64,000 nt of DNA from Shouchella patagoniensis (GCF_002019705.1 NZ_KV917377.1:1982565-2046564), one strand, 5' to 3'. Counted from the first letter of the stretch, positions 16,562-25,264 are shown. A program made the numbers and translations. The notes: a model not told the origin generated them from the sequence alone.

Positions 16562-17260
16562 ATGGACAAGGTCTTTGTAATAGGCGATATTCACGGTTGC
16601 TATAATGAACTAGTTAAACTGCTATCGTATTGGAAAAAAGAAAGCGAACAACTTGTTTTTTTAGGTGATTACATTGACCGTGGACCAGATTCTTTAGCAG
16701 TTGTCCAATTAGTCCAATCACTCGTCCACAACGATCAAGCCATCGCTTTAAAAGGAAATCATGAAGATATGTTTCTTGATTGGCTAAAAGAAACAAACTC
16801 CGAAAGATTCCTTCGTAACGGCGGGTCTGAAACCATTTGTTCCTTTCTCGGAACAGCAAAAGAAAAAGATGCCCGCCGAGCAATAATGGAAGCGTCTCCA
16901 AACGAGATTCTTTTCTTAAGTGTTCTTCCACTTTATCATGAGTGGGGTCATTTTTTATTTGTTCATGCCGGTGTTGACCTAACTCTAAACAATTGGAAAG
17001 AAAGCTCAAAAAAAGACCTGCTATGGATTCGCGATCCATTTCACGTAGGTGAAAATCAAACAGGTAAACGGATCATTTTTGGTCATACACCAGTACAGAT
17101 GCTTCATCCAGATGATCGCGCAGAACCTTGGTATTCGCCATGTGGCACAAAAATTGGCATTGATGGAGGTCTCGTGTTTGGGGGTTCATTGCACGGAGTG
17201 AAGATTGATTCAGCAGAAAATCTAGAATGGTATCACGTTCCCCGCACGTCTAAAAAGTAA
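16562..17260 (+). CDS. Metallophosphoesterase (serine/threonine phosphatase / ApaH-like)
   Basis: A 232-residue calcineurin-like phosphoesterase with the full metal-binding signature: GDIHG (8-12), GDYIDRGPDS, GNHED, later HAGVD and GHTPV. Length and motif spacing fit the PrpE/bacterial PP2A-like or diadenosine tetraphosphatase group. Substrate cannot be told from sequence. The ATG at 16562 is preferred to an upstream in-frame TTG at 16553 because AAAAGG lies about ten bases before it. Single gene, divergent from the small hypothetical gene. Confidence 0.85.
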   Translation: MDKVFVIGDIHGCYNELVKLLSYWKKESEQLVFLGDYIDRGPDSLAVVQLVQSLVHNDQAIALKGNHEDMFLDWLKETNSERFLRNGGSETICSFLGTAKEKDARRAIMEASPNEILFLSVLPLYHEWGHFLFVHAGVDLTLNNWKESSKKDLLWIRDPFHVGENQTGKRIIFGHTPVQMLHPDDRAEPWYSPCGTKIGIDGGLVFGGSLHGVKIDSAENLEWYHVPRTSKK

Positions 17261-17483
17261 CAAGAGTTTCCTTGTATTCCGCTTCAATATGTTCCACAGT
17301 TAAACTTAGTAGCTTTGCGATAATCTCGAGCAGATTTAAATGGCTTAAGTAGGCTAGATAAGCGATTAACGTTATGGCTGGACTTGGACTCTGGACTGAG
17401 CTACATGTTACACGTACCAAATTTTCACTTCCAGTTAACCCAGTCACGCTTCCTAAGCCTAGGAGGGGGTTAACAATCTCCAT
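17250..17483 (-). CDS. Possible small hypothetical protein, 77 aa
   Basis: An open frame of 77 codons overlapping the end of the metallophosphoesterase by 11 bp. Its composition is protein-like, with a hydrophobic centre (AITLIAYLAYLSHLNLL) followed by an acidic tail, but I recognise no family and there is no clear ribosome binding site before the ATG. It may be spurious. Confidence 0.22.
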   Translation of the reverse strand: MEIVNPLLGLGSVTGLTGSENLVRVTCSSVQSPSPAITLIAYLAYLSHLNLLEIIAKLLSLTVEHIEAEYKETLVTF

Positions 17484-17617
17484 ATTTAATTTCTACTGTC
17501 ATTGTTTTATCAATTAACGTACAACTAATCTATGTAATTTAACTTCATTGCGAGCTATTTTATACCTAATTTATCGTAAATTAAGTTCGATACCTAATAG
17601 AAAAAAGGAGGAAATAG

Positions 17618-18406
17618 TTGGCAATTGCATGTTCATACTCTCTTTTGTCATATGTGTGTTACACTATTGTAAACAGATTGACATGTAAAATCCTTTTATC
17701 ACCAACTCTTCTCATTTATGCAAACTACTCCAGTGTTCCCCTCTATTCTTTTGCATTCTCACACATTATGATACAAACTATGAAAACATTTTACACATTA
17801 CTCACTACTATTTTGTTGTCCGTCACTCTTGCCTTTGGTGCTTCGACTCAAGCCGAAGCTGCATCAACTCATACCGTTTCATCGGGGGATACAATGTGGA
17901 AAATAGCTGTACGCTATCAAGTTGGTGTTACAGAAATTATTGATGCAAATCCGCAATTGTCGAACCCAAACCTGATTTACCCTGGTCAAACACTTCAAAT
18001 TCCGAGACAAAATACAAACAGTCGTTCAATGGAACAACAAGTTGTCTCTCTTGTAAATGCAGAACGTGCAAAACATGGCTTAAACCCATTAAGAGAAAAC
18101 TGGGAGTTAGCTCGTGTTGCCCGCTTTAAATCAGAAGATATGAGTGCCAAAAATTATTTTAGCCACACGTCTCCTACATATGGAAGCCCGCATCAAATGA
18201 TCCGTGATTTTGGCATTCCTTACCGTGCTTCAGGAGAAAACATCGCTGCTGGACAAACAAGTGCGCAGTCTGTATTTAATTCTTGGATGAATAGCTCTGG
18301 TCATCGCCAAAATATTCTCTCTCCGAACTATACCGAGATTGGCGTTGGATATTCAAACGGCGGTTCCTATGGTCACTATTGGACTCAAATGTTTATTAGC
18401 AAATAA
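17618..18406 (+). CDS. Secreted LysM-CAP (SCP/PR1) domain protein
   Basis: A cell-wall-associated protein with signal peptide MKTFYTLLTTILLSVTLAFG...AEA, one LysM (HTVSSGDTMWKIAVRYQVG to LQIP) and a C-terminal CAP domain (LVNAERAKHGLNPL, FSHTSP, GENIAAG, WMNSSGHRQNIL, IGVGY), as in SafA/YkwD-like proteins. Start is ambiguous. TTG at 17618 has an excellent AAGGAGG site but adds 54 hydrophobic residues before the signal peptide; ATG at 17780 gives a standard 208-residue precursor but no clear ribosome binding site. A TTGTCA-17-TGTAAA promoter-like pair at 17645-17673 favours the ATG. CAP domains in Bacillus have no settled activity. Confidence 0.82.
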   Translation: MAIACSYSLLSYVCYTIVNRLTCKILLSPTLLIYANYSSVPLYSFAFSHIMIQTMKTFYTLLTTILLSVTLAFGASTQAEAASTHTVSSGDTMWKIAVRYQVGVTEIIDANPQLSNPNLIYPGQTLQIPRQNTNSRSMEQQVVSLVNAERAKHGLNPLRENWELARVARFKSEDMSAKNYFSHTSPTYGSPHQMIRDFGIPYRASGENIAAGQTSAQSVFNSWMNSSGHRQNILSPNYTEIGVGYSNGGSYGHYWTQMFISK

Positions 18407-18410
18407 GAGA

Positions 18411-18442
18411 AAACAGCACAAGTCTGCTTGTGCTGTTTTTTT
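18411..18442 (+). terminator. Intrinsic terminator after the LysM-CAP gene
   Basis: A perfect 12-bp stem (AAACAGCACAAG, four-base loop, complement) runs into T8. Confidence 0.95.
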
Positions 18443-18646
18443 ATTCCCTTCCCTGTTCTGCTCTTTTTTGGGCATACTATTCTTTTATAAGGCATCAGCT
18501 TCGCCACTTAAAAAGGGAACTTATCGACCGTATACGTAATCTCTAATTTTACATCCGACATCTACAGGAAGCGCAGCATGTAAAAATGCCAATTTTATTT
18601 TTACACTACGTTCTATTTTATATGGTCCATAAATAAAATCATGGTC

Positions 18647-18769
18647 TTATAATTGTGCCTCTTCTGTACAGATAACATGCACCTTAATATCAGAATAAAG
18701 ACCATCTGTTGCACGGGCCACATGATACATGTTTGTATATTCAGCATCAACAAAGTAAATAGTAAGCAT
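18647..18769 (-). CDS. Possible small protein, 40 aa
   Basis: A 40-codon frame beginning MLTIYFVDAEYTN and ending CTEEAQL. GAAGG lies about eight bases before the ATG, and the sequence alternates hydrophobic and polar residues like a beta-rich small protein. It lies in the otherwise empty stretch 18443-18838 between a terminator and the CorC-like gene, on the opposite strand. I recognise no family. A longer 81-codon frame on the same strand overlaps it but looks less protein-like. Confidence 0.35.
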   Translation of the reverse strand: MLTIYFVDAEYTNMYHVARATDGLYSDIKVHVICTEEAQL

Positions 18770-18838
18770 AGAGAAGTACCTTCTTTTATCAAGCTTCTAC
18801 CATAAAACTTGGAGGTGAACCCTCGTAAAGGGAATCCT

Positions 18839-20140
18839 TTGGACTTTAATACATTCATTCATTTACTTGGTGTCGCCATACTCATTGCCTTAACTGCTTT
18901 TTTTGTTGCGTCTGAATTCGCGATTGTGAAAGTACGTAGTACGCAATTAGAACCACATATTGAACGTGGCAGTAAAAAAGCGCATGCTGCAAAGCGGATT
19001 GTGAATCACTTAGATGAATATTTATCAGCCTGCCAACTTGGTATAACAATTACAGCACTTGGTATCGGACGTTTAGCAGAACCAACTTTCGAACGGATGC
19101 TCCATCCAATCCTTGGTGAACTTGCCATAAGTGCTGCACTTGTCACGACATTATCAATTGCTATTTCCTTTGCCTTTGCAACCTTTTTACATGTTGTTAT
19201 TGGTGAGCTTGCTCCAAAAACGATTGCCATTCAGCGTGCTGAGCAAGTTACACTCCTACTTGCTCGTCCTCTCGTCTGGTTCTATCGGTTACTTTTTCCT
19301 TTCATTTGGGTTTTGAACGGATCAGCACGCCTGCTTGTTAAATCACTTGGGTTTAAGGCGATGAGTGAACATGAAGTCACCCATAGCGAAGAAGAATTGC
19401 GCCTGATTCTTTCTGACAGCTATAAAGGCGGCGAAATTAATCAATCTGAATACAATTACGTGAGCAAGATTTTTGATTTTGATGAGCGGCTTGGAAAAGA
19501 AATTATGGTGCCAAGGCCTGAAATGATCACCGTTTCACTTGATGACCGCCCTGAAGACATTTTGATTCAATTAAAAGAAGAAAAATTTACAAGGTATCCA
19601 GTCATTGACGGAGATAAAGATCATATTGTGGGTGTTTTAAATGTACGCGAATTATTAGCCCAACTCGCTTATACTCCTAATGATCCAGTCGACCTTGACC
19701 CTTTGATTCGACCCGTTATTAACGTCATTGAATCGGTTCCCATACGCGATATCTTGTTGGAAATGCAAAAAAAACGCAACCACATGGCCATTTTATTTGA
19801 TGAATATGGTGGGACCGCTGGACTTATTACAATGGAAGACATTGTCGAGGAGATAGTGGGTGAGATCCATGATGAATTTGATACAAAAGATGAACCTCTT
19901 ATCCAAGAAGTAGGTACACTCTCTTATCACTTACACGGGCAAACATCTCTTTCGCAAGTGAATAATTTGCTTGATATTGATATTGAGGAAGAAGATGCAG
20001 AAACAATCGGGGGTTGGATGCTGACGCAACAATATGATTTAGTCGAAGGTGGAGAATTAGTACACGATGGTTTTACGTTCCGTGTACTCGATTTTGAAGG
20101 GCATCAAATCCATACCATCCACGTATTTCCTACTGTGTAA
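18839..20140 (+). CDS. CNNM/CorC-family membrane protein (HlyC/CorC, CBS domains)
   Basis: A 433-residue integral membrane protein of the YhdP/YqhB (hemolysin C/CorC) family. The DUF21 domain with four membrane segments (ALTAFFVASEFAIVKVR at the start) covers residues 1-200, a CBS pair about 215-335 (MVPRPEMITVSL, ILFDEYGGTAGLITMEDI) and the CorC_HlyC domain the rest (GGWMLTQQYDLVEGG). Relatives influence Mg2+/Co2+ efflux or membrane stress tolerance. TTG at 18839 six bases after AAAGGG gives the usual family N-terminus, MDFNTF; an earlier TTG at 18809 is less likely. Confidence 0.87.
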   Translation: MDFNTFIHLLGVAILIALTAFFVASEFAIVKVRSTQLEPHIERGSKKAHAAKRIVNHLDEYLSACQLGITITALGIGRLAEPTFERMLHPILGELAISAALVTTLSIAISFAFATFLHVVIGELAPKTIAIQRAEQVTLLLARPLVWFYRLLFPFIWVLNGSARLLVKSLGFKAMSEHEVTHSEEELRLILSDSYKGGEINQSEYNYVSKIFDFDERLGKEIMVPRPEMITVSLDDRPEDILIQLKEEKFTRYPVIDGDKDHIVGVLNVRELLAQLAYTPNDPVDLDPLIRPVINVIESVPIRDILLEMQKKRNHMAILFDEYGGTAGLITMEDIVEEIVGEIHDEFDTKDEPLIQEVGTLSYHLHGQTSLSQVNNLLDIDIEEEDAETIGGWMLTQQYDLVEGGELVHDGFTFRVLDFEGHQIHTIHVFPTV

Positions 20141-20192
20141 TACTCGAATAAGGATCAAATTCTTCGGGCAACGTATGAATGAGGTGATTTTA

Positions 20193-20621
20193 ATGATGCG
20201 CAAACTTCTAATCATCATCGCACTCATCGTTGGAGTAAGTCAGCCGTTAACAAACGTTGCTTTTGCAGTCGCTCCGGTTGAAGTATTTGATTTAAAGAAG
20301 GAGAAAGTAACAGAATTCATTCCCTCTTCCGCTGCTGTAGAAAAAGAAGCAAAAAAACTGATAGATAGTGCTGATTCACTTGTCACAAAAATAGATCCTA
20401 TTCCTAAAAGCGGTTTTATGGTTAAAGTACCCTTTTCCTCTCCTGTATCCGTTAACAATCAGTGGGTAAAAACAAATTTAAATCAAGCCATTTTTATCTT
20501 TCCTGTTGATGAAAAACCATATGTTATGTTAGTGAATGAAGAAGAGCAAGCTATCTTCGTTTATTTTAGCGCTGGTCCTCAATCATTATTTAATGCTTTA
20601 CATTTTTCCCCTTCCAGTTAA
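20193..20621 (+). CDS. Small secreted protein of unknown function
   Basis: A 142-residue protein with a clear signal peptide (MRKLLIIIALIVGVSQPLTNVAFA) and a short mature domain with hydrophobic beta-like stretches (NQAIFIFPVDEKPYVMLV). I do not recognise the family. GAGGTG precedes the ATG at 20193; the frame is open further upstream but overlaps the CorC gene. It is 52 bp behind that gene and may share its transcript. Confidence 0.65.
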   Translation: MMRKLLIIIALIVGVSQPLTNVAFAVAPVEVFDLKKEKVTEFIPSSAAVEKEAKKLIDSADSLVTKIDPIPKSGFMVKVPFSSPVSVNNQWVKTNLNQAIFIFPVDEKPYVMLVNEEEQAIFVYFSAGPQSLFNALHFSPSS

Positions 20622-20655
20622 CGAGCATCAACCTTTGTCGGTTTCGATGCTCGTT
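20620..20655 (+). terminator. Hairpin terminator (weak T-run)
   Basis: AACGAGCATC pairs perfectly with GATGCTCGTT, with an inner AACC/GGTT pairing; the downstream T content is modest. Confidence 0.65.
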
Positions 20656-20734
20656 CACCTTAGGCTTAATTCTTATTTTTTTGATTATTAGGTGTTTAAT
20701 AATTCATAAATTGCTTTTTCACATATATTGCTAA

Positions 20735-20751
20735 TGTAAGTTCAACTTACA
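20735..20751. promoter_or_regulatory. 17-bp perfect palindrome
   Basis: TGTAAGTTC and its continuation AACTTACA form a perfect palindrome around a central C. Such symmetry is typical of a repressor or activator binding site, but no regulator gene adjoins it. It opens the candidate RNA region that ends in the terminator at 20949-20975. Confidence 0.4.
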
Positions 20752-20948
20752 ACACCGCCCATATCTTCTGAAAGGGCGTGGACTAAATAAGGTGCCTGAC
20801 AACCAGCGGCTATCCCCTTTCCAAAAGCTCTGTGTGAATCGCTCTTTGTTTAAGCCATGCACTTTCCCGTGTCGTGTGCACAAAAGCTAGAATCCATTAA
20901 GCATCACCACCAGTTTGTAAATAAGGAAAGAACCTCCGAGTCTTGTTT

Positions 20949-20975
20949 AGCTACGCAGCTTTGCGTAGCTTTTTT
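20949..20975 (+). terminator. Intrinsic terminator without an upstream gene
   Basis: AGCTACGCA and TGCGTAGCT form a perfect 9-bp stem with a four-base loop, followed by six T. The nearest plus-strand coding gene ends 330 bp upstream and already has its own hairpin. Confidence 0.9.
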
Positions 20976-21185
20976 ATGCGTGTTGTTTTTAACACATACC
21001 GTTTTGCTTGACGTATTTTGATGAAAAGTCTCGATTTTCTTCCTTGTGTTAATGGCTATCTCACTTACTCAATTGACGATAACGAACGTATAAAGAGTGC
21101 TGCAAAAGCGTCGATTGGCTAAACATAAAAAAAACTCCCAACCCTTAAACCCCTATAACCCCCCCAGCCATCGCTAGATATGATG

Positions 21186-21191
21186 TATACT
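21186..21191 (+). promoter_or_regulatory. -10 box upstream of the M20 hydrolase; spacer with C-rich tract
   Basis: TATACT lies 35 bp before the ATG of the amidohydrolase; the -35 is weak. The remaining spacer (20976-21185) contains a TTGAC-like word near 21073 and an odd C-run segment at about 21137-21171 in which AACCC, AAACCCC and AACCCCCCC succeed one another. I see no gene in it. Confidence 0.4.
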
Positions 21192-21226
21192 AATGATGAC
21201 ACTGACTTAAGAAAGGAAAGATAGCG

Positions 21227-22522
21227 ATGACCTTTGTTCGTCAAGACTTTAATGATGCTGCCAAACAAATACCGACACAAAACGGAATCAAAGCAAATGT
21301 ACTTGCCGCAAGATTGACCGCGCTCTCTCAAATTGGACGCACGTCAGAAGGCGGTGTGACTCGATTTGTATACACAGAGGAAGAGGAGCAAGCAAAAAAG
21401 CTCTTGCATAAATGGGGGAATCGCATCGGTCTTACGATGCGTGAAGACGCAGCTGGAAATCTTATCGGACGTTTAGAAGGCAGTAACCCAACCTTAGCTG
21501 CTGTTGCAACCGGTTCTCATATTGATACAGTCGCAAATGGAGGTGCTTTTGACGGGGCACTTGGAGCACTAGCTTCTCTAAGTGCTATTGAATCAATTAT
21601 CGAAGATGGTACAATTTATCCTCGTTCGCTCGAGTGGCTTGTTTTTGCAAACGAAGAAGGTTCTCGGTTTCCCACGGGAATCTTCGGTTCACAAGTTATG
21701 ATGGGTGAGTTCACTGAATTGGATGTTCAGCGTTACAAAGATAACAATGGCATCACACTTGCAAACGCAATGACTGAAGCAGGCTATCCCCCTAGTAACA
21801 TGGTGGAAGCACAACGGTCAAAAGAGGACTTTTATGCTTTTTTAGAACTTCATATTGAACAAGGAAAGCAATTAGAAGATGCCCATATTCCAATTGGCAT
21901 CGTTAGTGGGATTGCAGGACCTTTATGGTTACGCGGGACATTTACAGGAGAAAGCGATCATGCTGGAAATACGCCAATGACCATGCGAAGAGATGCAAGT
22001 ATTGCAGGCGCAGAGTGGATTATCGGTATTGAAAAACTGCCACACTCTTTCAGCAACACTGCCGTCGCCACTGTTGGTGCACAAGAAGTCTATCCAAACA
22101 CGCCTAACGTCATTACAGGGAAATCCGTGCTTACTGTTGATATCCGTGATATTCACGCGGAAACCCGAAACCAACTTGTTGATGCCATCATCACTCTTGG
22201 GGAAGAGATCGCATCTAATCGGGGACTTACATTCACCCATGAATTCTTAACGGCAATTGACCCAGTACCTGTATCCGAATTTATGCAAACGCTTCTTAAG
22301 AAAAGCGCATCAAAACTTGGATTCGCTTCGATGGCACTGCCTAGTGGAGCCGGCCACGATGCAATGATCATCGGACGTCATGTAGAAAACACTGGCATGA
22401 TTTTTGTTCCTAGTGTTGGTGGCACAAGTCACTCTCCAGAGGAATTTACTTCTCTTGAAGACTGTGTGCGGGGAACTGCTGTATTAAAAGAGGCCCTTGT
22501 TCAATTGCTTCATGAAGATTGA
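21227..22522 (+). CDS. M20-family amidohydrolase (N-carbamoyl-L-amino acid hydrolase / allantoate amidohydrolase type)
   Basis: A 431-residue zinc-dependent amidase of the hydantoinase/carbamoylase family. Metal-site elements are His98 (TGSHIDTV), Asp109 (GAFDGALG), Glu143-Glu144 (NEEGSRF), a His in LELHIEQG and a C-terminal His in GAGHDAMII; the dimerisation domain begins near GESDHAGNTPM. Members cleave N-carbamoyl amino acids, allantoate or ureidoglycolate, releasing ammonia. No purine or hydantoin genes lie beside it, so the substrate is open. AAAGGAAAG precedes the ATG. Confidence 0.85.
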   Translation: MTFVRQDFNDAAKQIPTQNGIKANVLAARLTALSQIGRTSEGGVTRFVYTEEEEQAKKLLHKWGNRIGLTMREDAAGNLIGRLEGSNPTLAAVATGSHIDTVANGGAFDGALGALASLSAIESIIEDGTIYPRSLEWLVFANEEGSRFPTGIFGSQVMMGEFTELDVQRYKDNNGITLANAMTEAGYPPSNMVEAQRSKEDFYAFLELHIEQGKQLEDAHIPIGIVSGIAGPLWLRGTFTGESDHAGNTPMTMRRDASIAGAEWIIGIEKLPHSFSNTAVATVGAQEVYPNTPNVITGKSVLTVDIRDIHAETRNQLVDAIITLGEEIASNRGLTFTHEFLTAIDPVPVSEFMQTLLKKSASKLGFASMALPSGAGHDAMIIGRHVENTGMIFVPSVGGTSHSPEEFTSLEDCVRGTAVLKEALVQLLHED

Positions 22523-22541
22523 ACCGCTCAGATCGAGATAG

Positions 22542-22575
22542 AAAGGGAAGTCAACGTAAACATTGACTTCCCTTT
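22542..22575. terminator. Bidirectional terminator
   Basis: A 13-bp perfect stem (AAAGGGAAGTCAA and complement) with T-runs on both strands separates the convergent amidohydrolase gene and galactose operon. Confidence 0.95.
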
Positions 22576-22588
22576 TTCTTTTTATCCT

Positions 22589-24103
22589 TTAACGTATATA
22601 GTCGATAAACCTTTTGAACGCATTCTCGTTTTTAAAAACTCCAGCGTCCGTTAACCCTTTAATGAATAGTTTGGCTGTTTCTTTTTGAATAACTGTATTT
22701 GCTTCTGCTTCATTTAAAAACACTCCATATGTTTGCTTCACCCTCTGTGCCCACTCTTGATGAATTGGATCGACACTTTTTGTATAACCAAGCAAATACT
22801 GCCTTATAACAGCAAACTCTCCTTTTAGACGCGGCGGCAAAATAGCCAGGCCCATCGCTTCGATTAGACCAATATTTTCTTTTTTAATCGGATGAACATC
22901 TTGATGAGGGTGGAAAATACCTAGTGGATGTTGCGTTGATGTTCGATTGTTCCGTAAGATTAAATCCAATTCAAATAAATGATTACGTCGCCGAGCAATT
23001 GGTGTAATCGTATTATGGCGCTCCTGCCCTGTATAGGCCATTAGTGATGCTTCTTCATCTGAATACATGATCCACTTTTGTAATACTTCATTCGCTGCAT
23101 CGGCAACTTCAAATCTGTCTCCCCCTCTTAGACGAATAACAGACAGTGGCCAGTGGAGCACTGAACAGTTTATCTGTTTAAATTGGTTTAGTGAAAAAGT
23201 GAAAACGTCGCTCGCTTTTGCCATTGGAAATTCGTATCGCCCAGCTTGATAATGATCATGGGTTAAAATGGAGCCTCCAACAATGGGTAAATCAGCATTT
23301 GATCCAATAAAGTAATGAGGAAATTGCTCCGTAAATGCGAGCAACCGCTTAAATGTTGATTGGTTTATTTGCATCGGGCGATGGCTGGCAGAAAAAACAA
23401 TACTATGCTCGTTGTAGTATAAATAAGGTGAATATTGAAAGTACCAATCTTCCCCTTCTAAAAGAAGTTGGATCACACGGTGGTTTGCACGTCCTGGATA
23501 ACCCATTCGTCCTTCGTATCCTTCGTTTTCAATACAAAGCAAACAAGACGGGTACGAACTTCTAACATTTTGACTTCGTTCTCGCTTAATTACTTCTGGG
23601 TCTTTTTCCGGTTTCGACAAGTTTATGGATAAATCAATTGTTCCGAACGGAGTTGGTGCGTTAAAATGTACATTTTTTTTCATTCGATTGGTTTGGATAT
23701 ACTGACTGTTTTTACTTAACTCATAAAAATAAGAAGTTGCTTCTTCGATTGAATGTTCATACCGTCTTGCAAATTCTGCCTCAATCGACGATGGAGGAGG
23801 CAGAAAACAATTCATTATTTTTGAAGCAAATTGATCTCGATGACCGATTTCATCATCAATAATGTTGCACTTAGCCGCATAGGCAATGAGAGTGTCCAAG
23901 GCATCTGCAATTGTACAGCTTTCTAAGGCAGAAATCTCATTTGGAACGGCTTCTACACTCATTAAGCTCATTACTCGATTTCGGACATAAACGCTGTCTC
24001 TCGCAGGAAGCATCTGAGCATCTATTGCTGCTTGAATGAGCGTTTCGATCAATTCTCCCATTAATCGTTTATCTATTTTTGGATCATTGGTTTTTTGTTG
24101 CAT
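22589..24103 (-). CDS. galT: UDP-glucose-hexose-1-phosphate uridylyltransferase, class II
   Basis: A 504-residue class II (Gram-positive) GalT of the Leloir pathway, moving UMP from UDP-glucose to galactose-1-phosphate. The GGSILTHDHYQ motif (277-287) and the later HPHQDVHPIKKENIG segment (398 onwards) are family markers. Last gene of the galactan operon; its start overlaps the end of galK by about 30 bp, suggesting coupled translation. No UDP-galactose 4-epimerase (galE) occurs in the window. Confidence 0.95.
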   Translation of the reverse strand: MQQKTNDPKIDKRLMGELIETLIQAAIDAQMLPARDSVYVRNRVMSLMSVEAVPNEISALESCTIADALDTLIAYAAKCNIIDDEIGHRDQFASKIMNCFLPPPSSIEAEFARRYEHSIEEATSYFYELSKNSQYIQTNRMKKNVHFNAPTPFGTIDLSINLSKPEKDPEVIKRERSQNVRSSYPSCLLCIENEGYEGRMGYPGRANHRVIQLLLEGEDWYFQYSPYLYYNEHSIVFSASHRPMQINQSTFKRLLAFTEQFPHYFIGSNADLPIVGGSILTHDHYQAGRYEFPMAKASDVFTFSLNQFKQINCSVLHWPLSVIRLRGGDRFEVADAANEVLQKWIMYSDEEASLMAYTGQERHNTITPIARRRNHLFELDLILRNNRTSTQHPLGIFHPHQDVHPIKKENIGLIEAMGLAILPPRLKGEFAVIRQYLLGYTKSVDPIHQEWAQRVKQTYGVFLNEAEANTVIQKETAKLFIKGLTDAGVFKNENAFKRFIDYIR

Positions 24104-25260
24104 ACGTATGCACCATCTCCAATCGTTACTTGATAAAAGGATGCATCATAACCGATCACTTCTTTATACACTTTTTTTGTATTCTCGATAAAAGCAAAAA
24201 TATGTTCATTTTTTACAATGGCAATCGCACAACCTCCAAATCCAGCCCCAGTCATTCTTGCTCCTAAAACGCCTTCTTGTTTCCAAGCAGTATGGACAAT
24301 TGTATCGAGTTCCTCCCCTGTCACCTCATACTCATATTTAAGTGATTCATGAGATTCATTAATTAATTGACCAAAACCAGAAAGGTCGCCATTTGCCAAC
24401 TTCTTTACAGCTTCAGCTGTACGTCCATGTTCATAAATCACATGCTTTGCCCGTTTACGTAGAATAGGGTCTACAATTAAATGTTTACGCTTCTCAAACT
24501 GCCCAGGTGTCAGTTCGCACAAATAAGAAAGATTACTTTCTTTATTTAACTGTTTTAGCGCTGCTTCACATTGCTGTCGACGTTCATTATAGCTTGAACT
24601 CACTAACGTGCGCCGTTTGTTCGTATTCATAATGATAAAGCTGTATCCATCAAGCATTAAAGGGGCATATTCGAACTCTAATGAATCACAATTCAAGTGA
24701 ATCGCATGATTTGCTTTCCCCATCCCAACGGCAAATTGATCCATGATGCCACTACTAATGCCAAGAAATTCATTCTCGACCCGTTGACCGATTAACACAA
24801 GATCTTGACGCTCCAAATCTAAGTGAAACAAAGATGTAAGGAGGACTCCAGTGGCTAGTTCAATTGATGCTGAAGAAGAAAGTCCTGCCCCATTAGGAAT
24901 ATCGCCATAAAACAAAATATCCGCTCCCCCATGGAGGAAATGCCCGGCTTCGTGCAAATAACGGAACATTCCTTTAGGGTAATTAGCCCAACCATCTTCT
25001 TGCTTATAATCTAGCACATCCATGTGAAACGTGATTACTCCATCCTCTGGAAAATTAAGTGAATGAACACGAATCACACCATCTTCTCTCTTTGAACCGA
25101 GTGCATATGTACCAAACGAAATAGCTGCCGGCAAAACATTCCCACCGTTGTAATCCGTATGTTCACCAATGATATTCATTCTTCCAGGGGCAAACGCATA
25201 GAATGGATCTGCCTCTTTGTTAAATAACAGCTTATATGATTCATATAGATTTTCTGTCAT
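24073..25260 (-). CDS. galK: Galactokinase
   Basis: A 395-residue GHMP kinase that phosphorylates galactose at C1. The galactokinase signature GRMNIIGEHTDYNGG is at residues 26-40, the ATP-binding GAGLSSSAS motif near 130, and the C-terminal GARMTGAGFGGCAIA motif near 350. GAGG precedes the ATG at 25260, only four bases after the beta-galactosidase stop codon. Confidence 0.97.
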   Translation of the reverse strand: MTENLYESYKLLFNKEADPFYAFAPGRMNIIGEHTDYNGGNVLPAAISFGTYALGSKREDGVIRVHSLNFPEDGVITFHMDVLDYKQEDGWANYPKGMFRYLHEAGHFLHGGADILFYGDIPNGAGLSSSASIELATGVLLTSLFHLDLERQDLVLIGQRVENEFLGISSGIMDQFAVGMGKANHAIHLNCDSLEFEYAPLMLDGYSFIIMNTNKRRTLVSSSYNERRQQCEAALKQLNKESNLSYLCELTPGQFEKRKHLIVDPILRKRAKHVIYEHGRTAEAVKKLANGDLSGFGQLINESHESLKYEYEVTGEELDTIVHTAWKQEGVLGARMTGAGFGGCAIAIVKNEHIFAFIENTKKVYKEVIGYDASFYQVTIGDGAYVCNKKPMIQK

Positions 25261-25264
25261 TATT

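Larger units (their letters stand above)
20735..20975 (+). ncRNA. Candidate small RNA of unknown class
   Basis: About 240 bp without a plausible reading frame end in a strong intrinsic terminator. Inside are a CCGCCC/GGGCG hairpin (20755-20779), a CACTTTCC...GGAAAG pairing and GC content higher than the flanking AT-rich spacer. A TTGCTT-17-ATGTAA promoter-like pair starts near 20711. The pattern is what an independent small RNA would show, but it does not match any RNA I can recall (not 6S, SRP, RNase P, tmRNA or a T-box with certainty). A decayed gene is the alternative. Confidence 0.3.

Noticed and set aside
18613-18858. 81-codon minus-strand frame
   Set aside because: Runs over the start of the CorC-like gene, has no ribosome binding site and an unlikely composition; the 40-codon frame inside the region is better.
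20735-20975. 6S RNA or T-box leader
   Set aside because: The long single central bubble of 6S RNA and the T-box sequence motif are not evident; no aminoacyl or amino-acid gene follows.
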